A DNA stretch of 64,000 nucleotides from Aphrocallistes beatrix (lineage: Eukaryota; Porifera; Hexactinellida; Sceptrulophora; Aphrocallistidae), in NCBI GenBank assembly GCA_963281255.1, contig OY725492.1, forward strand, positions 4,457,571 through 4,521,570. The letters are read 5' to 3'. Position numbers and translations under genes: made by a program. Below, piece after piece: positions 47,094 through 57,419 of the stretch. Numbering within the stretch: the stretch's first letter is position 1; each line of letters begins with the position of its first letter. The notes under the pieces are model-generated. The model searched no databases and had not been told where the DNA came from. It worked only from the letters and a program-made list of their open reading frames with translations.

Positions 47094-48095
47094 CAACCAA
47101 TATTATTCATATCCTCGTATTTACTCGAATCTATGTAACTTCCTAGTATGTATTGCTTTTGTGTTCACTAGTACAAAGACGCTGACTGTTAGATAGGCAG
47201 TACCACATATACCAACTTGATTCATGATGAAATCGGGAGGCAGTGTTGAATTTCGCGGGACATCGCGCAACCCAAGAGAAAAATATTATACATGGAATAA
47301 AAAGCAGTGGGACAATATGGAGAAATTTCATGTAAACGGGACACTCGTGAAAATCGGCTAAATACGTAGACGAATGAAAACACGGGACGGTGGCATTTAT
47401 ACAATCCAGACATAAACCACTGCTGTAGCATATCCTCAATCCATTCAGCACTTGTCTATAGGATCTGTACTAAATGGATTTTTAATATCGCATTAAATTA
47501 TTCCGAACAAATCGTGTTAATTTAGGTCATGTTAGTATTTCCTAGGAGAAAATTTGGAAAAATCCACGTAAAGTTGCAGTTACTTTTTATCACAGGTTAT
47601 TGTACTGAACACCTCCCATTTACTTCATCACACATTTCTTAATTATTTGACCTTGTAATGAATGGTCTAATTCCACGAATTCAAAAAATATCACCAAATT
47701 CATTTTTAAGCCATTTTCAATGGGGAGATTCTAATTTTTCAACAGTCACCTAAACCATGGATATAAATCGAACGTACCAATCACCATAATTGTTCTATCA
47801 CAACAATCCTATATGCAAATCGAAAGCTGATCTCCTGAGCTATACAATGGACAAATCGAAAATAGTATATTTTCACTAACTTCTGAATACAGATCACGGC
47901 TCAGTACTTATGAAATGACTTAAGTAATAAGAGAAAGTTTTTTGCATCACGATAACTGGCAATTTATAGAACTCATCTCAGTGACCATAATATAACTTGA
48001 TCTTCAACCTCAATATATTATTTAACAACATCAACGCCAGTTCGGCAATGCTACCCGAATTACATAAGTTACTAATATTCTATCTGGTTATTTAG
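47094..48095. other. region between copy 13 and copy 14 exon 2
   Basis: Contains MITE copy g (47208-47401). I searched the three forward frames of the supplied translations for the exon 1 signature (DDGSYGGW, FLLC..C) and found none. Hence copy 14 has no exon 1 of its own here. The rest is AT-rich sequence with no recognisable content. Confidence 0.6.
47208..47401 (-). mobile_element. ~200-bp MITE, copy g
   Basis: Starts tataccaacttgattcatg and ends cgggacggtggcattta; degraded, reverse orientation. Confidence 0.65.
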
Positions 48096-49055
48096 GTCAA
48101 TTGTCCAGTGAAAGGCTGTGATTGGACAAATGAGCTGAGTGAGCTACTTCATCATCTAGAAGAGTGTGAATTATTTCCTGTGGCGTGTCCTCTGGGATGT
48201 AGAGATGAGAAAGGAGAAGTGAGTAGAGTGGAGAGAAGGGAGGTATGGATACACAGGATATGTTGTCCCATGAGAACTGTCAAGTGTGAATACTGTAGTG
48301 TTTGTGTGAAAGCATGTGACATGAATGGACATCTAGAAGTATGTAAAGAGTTTCCTATTCCATGTCCGAATAAATGCAGTGAAGAATTTCGAGTGAAAAG
48401 GAAGAACAAATCTATTCATCTCAGTCAGGAGTGTCCTCTACAAGAAACAGAGTGTCCTTATTCTCAATACGGGTGTGAAGCTAAAAGCAAGAGGAAACAC
48501 ATGGATCAACATGAGAGAGAGGATTTCCATAAACATTTGAAACTTACAGTGGGGAATATGCAAAGTAAAATAGTGAAACTAGAGAAGGAGAATGAAATGT
48601 TTAGAGAGTTGATACCTAGAGGTAGTCTGGAGTGGAAAATTAGTGGAATAAAAGATAAAATTTCCAAAAATGCGCATCTATTCAGTGATCCGTTCTATGT
48701 AGGATTGTACAAGTTTCAAGGAAAAGTTGAATGGAATTGTAGCGAAAATAATGTCGGTTTATTTTTTTGTATCATGAAAGGAGAATGGGATGACACACTT
48801 AAGTGGCCTACCAGATACAAATACTATATGGCACTTATCAACCAACTTGATGCTGAAGAGTCTTTTGAAAAGAATTTGGAAATTACAGAGGGACACTTAA
48901 AGAAATATCCTGAAGAGTTTAGTAAACCAAATACTGAGAAGAAATTCGGTTTTGGTAAACCTAATTTTATCTCCCATTCTGATCTATTTCAAAAGAAATA
49001 CTCTAAAGACGATTCAATAACGCTAAAAATTTTCAGTGGAACTAATTTTAAATGA
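48096..49055 (+). CDS. TRAF-like copy 14: exon 2 without its own exon 1
   Basis: An open exon 2 of 319 codons after the acceptor ggttatttag, beginning VNCPVKGCDW. It has five TRAF-type zinc fingers, a short coil (IVKLEKENEMFREL) and a MATH domain (FYVGLYKFQG, TLKWPTRYKY, KDDSITLK). Near the end an extra T shifts the frame, so the usual ISVEL ending becomes IFSGTNFK before TGA. This changes only the last eight or so residues, inside the final MATH strand. No exon 1 lies between copies 13 and 14. The nearest usable donor is copy 13 exon 1 (45170-45535), same strand and same phase, which would give a 441-residue protein. Its closest relative is copy 15, including the 3' flank. Confidence 0.82.
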   Translation, partial: VNCPVKGCDWTNELSELLHHLEECELFPVACPLGCRDEKGEVSRVERREVWIHRICCPMRTVKCEYCSVCVKACDMNGHLEVCKEFPIPCPNKCSEEFRVKRKNKSIHLSQECPLQETECPYSQYGCEAKSKRKHMDQHEREDFHKHLKLTVGNMQSKIVKLEKENEMFRELIPRGSLEWKISGIKDKISKNAHLFSDPFYVGLYKFQGKVEWNCSENNVGLFFCIMKGEWDDTLKWPTRYKYYMALINQLDAEESFEKNLEITEGHLKKYPEEFSKPNTEKKFGFGKPNFISHSDLFQKKYSKDDSITLKIFSGTNFK

Positions 49056-49319
49056 TTAATATTCTCATACCTAGTTACAGCTGTGTTTAGTGAATTTCTA
49101 GCTGTGTCACTTGAGAAATTAAATATTTTATACTGACTACTGAGGTGGTTTTCTGTCGTTTCAGTTTGTTTGTTAGATTGAATAATATTTTAATTGAACT
49201 AAGCAGTGCTTCCAACTCTCATAATTTACCAGACTACGTAAATCTGACTACTGTCTACGTATCTACGTATTTATCCTAGATCTATTTTCTTAAATAGATT
49301 AATTTATTACGAGTAATGA

Positions 49320-49453
49320 GACTGTATATTTTGATCAGAAAATATGTACAAGTATAACTTTGATCAGAAATCTGGAATTTCAATACTAATTAATACATAT
49401 TCCACATTTCTGATCAAAGTTCTACATAGATTTTCTGATCAAAATATGCAGTC
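49320..49453. repeat. palindrome with tgatcaga motifs
   Basis: gactgtatattttgatcaga at the left pairs with tctgatcaaaatatgcagtc at the right, with a second inner pairing of ctttgatcagaaatctgga against acatttctgatcaaag. Arms are about 55 bp around a short AT loop. Possibly a small foldback MITE. Confidence 0.75.
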
Positions 49454-49556
49454 GATACTAAGCAATCAACTGTAATGCAAAACTAACAAATAATTATGTT
49501 CTAGTGGCAACCAAACTAAAGGCGACTAAATGTAATACATACGAAGTATGGCTCTC

Positions 49557-50691
49557 CACTCCTTGGACAAAAGTATTCGTACACCCCAATATTTTCCACC
49601 CAAATTGTTATAATACTAATCAATTTGTGAAGTCAGTAACATCTAATCAGTAACAGATACACTAAATCTCACTTAAAATTCGTTTCTTCACATTCAAATT
49701 ACTCACTTTATAAGCTTTCAATTTAATTACTACGTCGTATCCTTCAAGATTTAGTATTTTCGGCATTTGCCACCCTATGACACATGTCACGTGTTATCAC
49801 CATTGTATGATGGCATTGGTGGTACGAGGTGGCACAGTTTGAAATGTTCAACCTCGTGGGAGATTAATAGAGTGGGAAGATCATAAAGTGAGTAATTCGA
49901 ATGTGGAGAATACGAATTTGAAGTTATACGATTTTTAATTTAAATGCACTTGACTCGCTAAATAGAATAGTACAGTAAAACCTCGCAGATCCGGGCAGTC
50001 CCGTCCGAACAGTGTTCGGATCTTAGAATTGTCCGGATCTCAGAATTTTGTCCAGTGTAGCATGCGAAACCGGTAAGTGTACAGTAATGGAAACTTATAT
50101 GGCAGCGAGTTCTATTTCCTTATAAAGCGGCGATTTGTACACTCTTTTGGGAGGATAAGAGTGCTTTTTTCTCTTTGACACATTAGGAGAAATCAGCAGA
50201 TAATTGAAAGTTTATGGATTCAATTCCTCCATATAAGTAATTCAGTGCAGTAGATATTTATGCAAGCTGTATATACTTCTCAGTTTAACATGGACTGGGT
50301 TTAATTTCATTATCCAGGTATCAAGCTTGTTGTGCACACAAGAAGCATATTAGTTGAATTCTATTCTGAGATCGGACAGCTCTAAATTTCAACGCTCTGC
50401 GTTCCGGACATTATCCATTTATTTTCTACCCATAATTCTATACTCGCGATTTCTATTATATCATCTACATGATGTGTGTATTAAACTCAAATTTAATTTT
50501 ATTCTGAGATCCGACAGCTCTAAATTTCAATGCTCTGAGATCCGGACATTATCCATTTTTACTCTTACATGAACATTAGTGAACCGAATTTTACTTTTTT
50601 ATGAATTTCCGGATCTCGGAGGTTCGACTGTATTACTATAACTATTTTATGGTAAAATTTGAAGTGTACGAATACTTTTGTCCAGGCAGTG
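49557..50691. mobile_element. Tc1-like non-autonomous element (outer)
   Basis: Left end cactccttggacaaaagtat and right end tacttttgtccaggcagtg are inverted repeats of about 30 bp (both continue into tcgtacac / gtgtacga). About 660 bp of the interior is the nested element 49973-50630. No transposase frame. A solo right end of similar type is at about 34427-34447. Confidence 0.7.
49973..50630. mobile_element. pogo-like element nested in the Tc1-like element
   Basis: Ends cagtaaaacctcgcagatcc and ggatctcggaggttcgactg, TA on both sides. The interior repeats the phrase gagatc(c/g)gaca-gctctaaatttcaa twice (about 50366-50420 and 50502-50550). Confidence 0.78.
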
Positions 50692-51112
50692 TATGGTCCA
50701 GTATAAACTATACAACGTTAGTATTTCCTAAACAATTAACAGAACACTGAATTAGTGGATAGTCTAATTCATTATTTTCCATTGAAAAATTGATTAATTA
50801 ATCGATTTAATTCAGATTATCCATGAATAGCTAGATGTAGAACTGTTAAAGAATTATGTTACACATATTAATACAGTGTCATAGGATAAGGGCAGCAGCT
50901 ACTGCGTAATATTTTTGTCCTTTACACCATTATTAGGAATCGCTATTCGGTAGGTATAGTACACACGGAACCATAACATCACCAGACCAATATCTTACTT
51001 CTCATGACTCTGTAATATAATCCATTTAATAGTCACTCATTGAGTTATTAATATTCAGCTTTGTAGTGTTTAGACAAACTAATTCTGTTCCGAATTGTTA
51101 GACGAGTGAATA

Positions 51113-52839
51113 ATGGCAGAGAAAACCTCTGTATCAGAACCTAACTCAGAAATAAACAAGTTAGTGTATGTGATACGAGATGATGGTAGTTACGGAGGAT
51201 GGAGAACAGAGTTGTTAGTGGAAGAAATATCTGGAAAAGGAGAAGGGAAGTTTCTACTCTGTAACTACTGTAGAGGAATGTTGAGAGATGCGTGTTTGTT
51301 TGAGAAAGATGACAAACAAGAACTCAGATGTTCTGTTTGTATACCAACAGATGTAAACAAGCAAAAAGTCCAATTGAATCGTGAAACAGTCAACAGCAAA
51401 CAGGTGAGTTTAAATCTTTGGTTATATTTGTTCCCATAAGCGTCAGAATGCATGGCTTCATGAGTAGAGTTTAGTTTAATTTTCATGTCTGAGGTAAGTG
51501 CTATGAGAGATGGTCTGAATCTCAGTTCTAAATGATTAGCTTAACCAATAGTGTGAGAGTGGTCAAAGGTAATGTCACCTAACTCTAAAAGAAGGAATTA
51601 TTTTTCCTCGCAATTACCTGAGAAGGCAGGTTTAGTTCAGTAACCATGAAATAGTTGTACCACTGTGGTACATTTTTGTAGTTAGGTTAAAGTAATTAGC
51701 TGTAATTCCGAGGTTAAAAATAAAGTTTCGTTCTAAAGCAAATGACTGGAATTCGAAATATCGGGGTGGCCGCTATTCTGAGGTGACTGTTATGCGGGGT
51801 TTCACTGTATTTGAATGTCGGAATTCAGCACTAAATAGCAATTCTGGCCTTTTTAATTTTCCGAAAATTCCGGTCTATCATTTTCCACAGTTTTAAATAA
51901 TTATTTTAGGCGAATTGTCCCATGAAAGGCTGTGATTGGAAAAATGAGCTGAGTGAGCTACTCCATCATCTAGAAGAGTGTGAGTTATTTCCTGTGGCGT
52001 GTCCTCTGGGATGTAGAGATGAAAAAGGAGAAGTGAGTAGAGTGGAGAGAAGGAGAGTAGAGACACACAGGACATGTTGTCCCATGAGAACTGTCAAGTG
52101 TGAATACTGTTGTGTTAGTGTGAAAGCATGTGGCATGAATGGACATCTAGAAGTATGTGAAGAGTTCCCTATTCCATGTCCGAATAAATGCAGTGAAGAA
52201 TTTCGAGTGGAAAGGAAGGACAAATCTATTCATCTCAGTCAGGAGTGTCCTCTGCAAGAAACAGAGTGTCCTTATTCTCAATACGGGTGTGAAGTTAAAG
52301 TTCAGAGAAGAAACTTAGAACAACATGAGAAAGAAGATATCCACAAACATCTGAGACTCACGATGAATCGAGTAATGGAGCTAGAAAAATTAATACCTAG
52401 AGGTAGTCTGGAGTGGAAAATTAGTGGAGTAAAAGATAAAATTTCCAATAATGAAGACACATACAGTGAACCGTTCTATGTAGGATTGTACAAGTTTCAG
52501 GGATGTGTTGGATGGGTTCGTAATGATAATTATGTCGGTTTATTTCTTCGCATTATGACAGGAGAATGGGATAACACACTTAAATGGCCTATCAGATATA
52601 AAAGATCTATGATGCTTATCAACCAACTTGATTCCAAAAATAATTATGAAAAGAATTATAAAAATACAGAGGAAGATTTAAAGAAGTTTCCTGAATGCTT
52701 TTGTAAACCAAGTACTGAGAGAAATGAAGGTTTAGGGAAAACTAAATTTATCTCCCATGCTAAACTATTGCAAGAGAAATACTCTAAAGACGACTCAATA
52801 ATGCTAAAAATTTCAGTTGAACAAATTTTAGATGCTTAA
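51113..52839 (+). CDS. TRAF-like protein, copy 15 (type C)
   Basis: Exon 1 is 51113-51403 (MAEKTSVSEPNSE; donor cag|gtgagt) and exon 2 is 51910-52839 after the acceptor tattttag. The intron is 506 bp and the protein 406 aa, short because the coiled coil is only about 12 residues (MNRVMELEKLIPRG). Exon 1 has LLCNYCRGMLRDACLF...CSVC. Exon 2 begins ANCPMKGCDW and has five TRAF-type fingers, then an almost direct transition to MATH (FYVGLYKFQG, TLKWPIRYKR, KDDSIMLK). The coil may be too short for a stable TRAF trimer stalk; this is inference. Exon 1 is nearly identical to that of copy 16. Confidence 0.9.
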
Positions 52840-53228
52840 TATTCTCGTATAGTAACAGTTGTGTTTAGTGATTATTTCTATAGACTCTATTTTTGATATC
52901 TGATTTGAATAAGTCTCATTACTTTTTCCTTTAAGCAGAAATACTCTAAGTGGCATAATTGTGTCGCCGAGCAGCGAAAACAAGCGAAGCGCGCTTGTTT
53001 CTTAAATTGTTTAATTTATTACGAGTAGCCCTGAATAATGAGTAATTACTGAACCTCATTTCTCCGTGAATTTATTCATTATTCAAGAATTAGTCAACCT
53101 AGAATATTTTATAATAGTATGTATGGCAGTATAATGCTCCTTTCAAACTTTTATTGAATTAAAAGGGTTCTTTAATTCTTCTTGTCTCCGTTAGTTTAGC
53201 TGTTAGTGTTTAATCTTGCTTCAAACCA

Positions 53229-53440
53229 GTGGTGTAGCTGTGATCAAGGAATTATCTAGGAGCGCGAGACGCTCCTTTAGGCATATGATTTTAAGCTGCA
53301 AAGTGTTTAGGAGCGTAAAAATTCAGATAAATACCCATTTACCCAAAATTATAATGTCATTTAGCGATTTAAGCGTATGAAAATTTAGAAATTTTAGATT
53401 AGGAGCATATCTCTGGAAGGCTGTATCATACCCTGGCTGT
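53229..53440. repeat. gcgtaaaaatt-type dispersed repeat, copy 1
   Basis: Shares gagcgc(g/a)agacgctcctt, catgattttaagc and ggagcgtaaaaatt with 62790-62960. Starts near cagtggtgtagctg, a hAT-like end. Class uncertain. Confidence 0.5.
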
Positions 53441-53533
53441 GATGGATCTCTGGGTGACCGGATACCCCTAAATTCAATCCGAGCACCTCTAACTCACTAA
53501 ATTAAACATATATCAAATCTCAATATGTTCTGT

Positions 53534-53615
53534 GTTGTCTACGTTTGTTTACAAGCTATGTAGTGCGTGTGAGTATTCTCACACGGACTATAACTGGTAA
53601 ACAAACGTAGACAAC
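53534..53615. repeat. hairpin with 19-bp perfect arms
   Basis: gttgtctacgtttgtttac and gtaaacaaacgtagacaac are exact complements separated by about 44 bp, itself partly self-complementary (gtgtgagtattctcacac). Confidence 0.85.
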
Positions 53616-54481
53616 ATCTCTGTTGATCAGAGTTAATACTTTTTAAAGGAATAGTCAGTTTAAGAACTTGGGTTTTTGTGGTTCTGATGGCACATTGTGG
53701 TATGGCATGTATAATGTTACTGGATAACACTATCGATAAGTGTATTCAGCGGACAATCAGTAGTCAAAATAAGTTCGGAAAACCTATCGGATATTATTGT
53801 TTTTGTTTGTTTAGTATTGTTCTCGGTCATTTTCTAGTCCAAAAATTCATAGCAAAATGTGTTTGCGGATTCTAGGATAGCATCTAAAACTGGCTTCTAA
53901 GGGTACAAGGGTCAATTTCTTTTCTGGAAGCATGTTCCCCAGACCGCCACAATTTGAACGCTCGCTCAGCGCCCCCAAATTTTTGAGGGAAAAAATGAAA
54001 CGTTACGCAATAGGTGCAAGGTACCCACAAATATTCGAACAACGTCTAAATTTTCTATGAAAAGTTATTAATTAAGACAGATGTACTTCTAAGAATCTCT
54101 GTAAAATACTTGGATCTCAGTAAATTTATTTTCTCCAGGAAAATCGATGAACTCAGTTGGCAGCCCGGAAATATGTAAGGTTGATATAATTTAGAAAATT
54201 GTGAAAAACGTGGAAGATCCGAAAAATCCCTTTGTAATGCTGCTGTGTGTGTGACATGGCTCTAACATGAACCAATCCATGGTTATATCTAATGAAACAA
54301 GCATATTTTTCCTGCGAGTGTATAATTTATTCCGCCTGTAACTATAATACATGCTAGCTATAGGTATAACATTACAACAAGATTAGATAATAATATTTGA
54401 ACAGTTCTTAGCTTTATCCATTACAGTAATCTATAAATAGAGAATAGGTAACTAAATCCTAAATTGTCAAAAAACTGAACA

Positions 54482-56641
54482 ATGGCAGAGAGAACCTCTG
54501 TATCAGAACCTAACTCAGAAATAAACAAGTTAGTGTATGTGATACGAGATGATGGTAGTTACGGAGGATGGAGAACAGAGTTGTTAGTGGAAGAAATATC
54601 TGGAAAAGTGGAAGAGAGGTTTCTACTCTGTAACTATTGCAGAGGAATGTTGAGAGATGCGTGTTTGTTTGAGAAAAATGGTAAACAAGAACTCAGATGT
54701 TCTGTTTGTATTCCGAAAGATGTAAACAAGCAAAGAGTTCAGATGAACCGTGAAGCAGTGAACGAGAAACAAGTGAGTTAATCTTGATACGTTGTATCTT
54801 TTGACATCGGAACGCATCACTGTAGAGTTGGCTACCCTATTTTCAGTTTTGAATAAGACTGGTCTTGTGTAGAACAGCAGCGGTTATAAATTGCATATAT
54901 TACATTTAGTGGTGGGAGGAGGGTTGAAAATTTGTCCGAGAAAGAATATGGGGAATTGGGGAGTGCAATGAAAAAATGGTGATATCTCTATCCTAAATTT
55001 GGCCTATTCAGGAATGGAAGTGGTCAGAAGGAGAGCATGAAGCGTCAATTAAGCTCTCAATTAAGGGGGAGGGAAATTTTATCCCGCATCCCCAAAATTG
55101 GGGAACTATGGAACAGGATTTAGAAAACAACCTCCCATTCTCTACTCCAATGGTTCTTAAACTTTTTGGCCCCATGCCCCCCTTGGCCAATCTATGAATT
55201 ATCACGCCCCTTACGCGGCTACATCTACACTTTTTCAGACTACCAAACTCGGAGAACCTATTTTCTAATATAATTAAGAATATCTATTTAAACCAAATAA
55301 CTCTCAATGTGAAGGATGTAACCGTTTCTTTGCAACAAGTTTCTTCGCATTTTTCATCCGGTATTACACCCCCTAGTTTAAGAACCCCTGCTCTACTCCT
55401 TATATGATGTAGCTGTGTACCTGGGGTAACGATCATTCGTCTTTTCGCTTCTTCCCTCAAAACAAGACGAATTGTACTAACTAATGAAATTGCTTCTTAT
55501 TAATGCAGCTCCTATAGGCATAGTATTCATTAGGTATATTTTAAGTATCACATTTCTTGTCCTAAGAGTCACTTAATTAATGGAGCTGTACTCATAGTTT
55601 GTCAACAGACATTTTTTAAGAGTTTCTGGTACTTTTCCCGATTATTTTACAATTTTTTTAAAAAATTAGGTAAAATGTCCCTTGAAAGGTTGTGATTGGA
55701 CAAATGAACTTGGTAAGCTACTCCATCATCTAGAAGAGTGTGAGTTATTTCCTGTGGCGTGTCCTCTGGGATGTAGAGATGAGAAAGGAGAAGTGAGTAG
55801 AGTGGAGAGAAGGGGAGTAGAGACACACAGGACATGTTGTCCCATGAGAACTGTCAAGTGTGAATACTGTAGTGTTAGTGTGAAAGCATGTGACATGAAT
55901 GGACATCTTGAAGTATGTGAGGAGTTCCCTATTCCATGTCCGAATAAATGCAGTGAAGAATTTCGAGTGAAAAGGAAGGATAAATCTATTCATCTCAGTC
56001 AGGAGTGTCCTCTACAAGAAACAGAGTGTCCTTATTCTCAATACGGGTGTGAAGTTAAAGTTCAGAGAAGAAACTTAGAACAACATGAAAAAGAAGATAT
56101 GCACAAACATCTGAAACGCTCAATGTATAGTATGCAGAGTATAATATTAGAACTACAAAAAGAAATTGGAGTGCTGAGAAAATTGATTCCAAGAGGTAGC
56201 GTTCAATTGAAAATTAGTGGAATAAGGAATAAAATATCTGAAAATGAAAACACATTCAGTGATCCGTTCTATGTAGGACTGTACAGATTTCAATGTTACG
56301 TTAGATGGGTTAGTACTCAGAATGAAAACTATATCAGTTTATATAACTGTATTATGAAAGGAGAATGGGATGACACACTCGAATGGCCTATCAGGTACAA
56401 ATGCTCTATGGTACTTATCAACCAACTTGATGTTAATGATAATTATGAAACGAACAGTAAAATTACAGAGGAAGTTTTAGAGAAATTTCTAGATCATTTG
56501 AAAAAACCAAGTACTGAGAAGAACAATGGTGTAGGTAAAGTTAATTTCATTTCACATGCTGATCTATTACAAGATAAATACTCCAAAGATGGCTCAATAA
56601 CACTAAAGATTTCAATCGAACAAATACTAAGTACGAATTAG
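54482..56641 (+). CDS. TRAF-like protein, copy 16 (type C)
   Basis: Exon 1 is 54482-54772 (MAERTSVSEPNSE; donor caa|gtgagt) and exon 2 is 55670-56641 after the acceptor aaaattag. The intron is 897 bp and the protein 420 aa. Exon 1 has LLCNYCRGMLRDACLF...CSVC. Exon 2 begins VKCPLKGCDW and has five TRAF-type fingers, a short coil (ILELQKEIGVLRKLI) and a MATH domain (FYVGLYRFQC, TLEWPIRYK, KDGSITLK). The KDDSI motif has Gly in place of the second Asp. This is the last member of the array before the prolyl hydroxylase gene. A hAT-type MITE with perfect target duplication sits in its intron. Confidence 0.9.
55148..55390. mobile_element. hAT-type MITE (243 bp)
   Basis: Ends caatggttcttaaacttttt and agtttaagaacccctg, flanked by identical octamers ctctactc (55140-55147 and 55391-55398). 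In the intron of copy 16. Confidence 0.92.
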
Positions 56642-57017
56642 TATACAGATGACTAACACATACATTCTAGTAGTCTATCTCATTCGCCTTTCTTTTTTCT
56701 AATTCCTATATATCTACTTATAATAGTTTGCTAGGATTTATATAACTATATGTATTGCAGTTATTATATTAATTTTCGGATCGAAATAAGTGTCTAGTTA
56801 CCATCTAGCTAGGAGACTGTGTAGCCTGAGGCTTTCCAAGTCTTTGGTCTAATTCTAGGATCATAGGAGCAACTGGGGATATTTATTAGGTATGCGTCAA
56901 CCACCATGATTAGTCTTAAAATAAAAGTATAGTGTTCATGTACCGGCTTGCTCTCAAACATCTTCGCGTCGAAATTTAGAAATATTCGGGATTGTAATAT
57001 ATCCACCAATCAGAAGC

Positions 57018-57419
57018 TACAGTTCTGACCTCAGACGAAAATGCCACTCATCATGGAATTATGACGTCACTGAAACCTTTTTTTTAATAATTAGAAATTT
57101 CAGTTTTTCCAATATAACTCAGTCATTTTAGATGATAGAAAGCTGAAATTTTAATAGAATGTGTATATTAATATATAAAAATATGATACAACTCTCATTA
57201 AAAAATGATGACTCATCAATCTGTTATGACGTCATCATTACGCATCAAACATTTAAAAATTGACGAACTTTGTGATTTTTCGAGCATCGATTATAACAGT
57301 AAGACAGAAGTATTAAGATATGTTATCTACCTTATAATTAATTAATGTGAGCCTAGGCGCCTCCGGCATACACAAAGTGTCCGCCAGCCGCGCAGCGCAA
57401 GCAAGCAAAGCACGCTTGT
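57018..57419 (+). mobile_element. Helitron-like element, 5'-truncated
   Basis: From tacagttctgacctcag to gcaagcaaagcacgcttgt; same family as 14252-14780. Confidence 0.6.

Larger units (their letters stand above)
49056..51112. other. spacer between copies 14 and 15
   Basis: Contains a palindrome (49320-49453) and a Tc1-like element (49557-50691) with a pogo-like element nested inside it (49973-50630). The upstream region of copy 15 follows. No host gene is visible. Confidence 0.55.
52840..54481. other. spacer between copies 15 and 16
   Basis: Contains a Helitron-like end fragment (about 52973-53000, caagcgaagcgcgcttgt), a repeat at 53229-53440 related to 62790-62960, a hairpin (53534-53615) and the upstream region of copy 16. 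No gene is visible. Confidence 0.5.
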
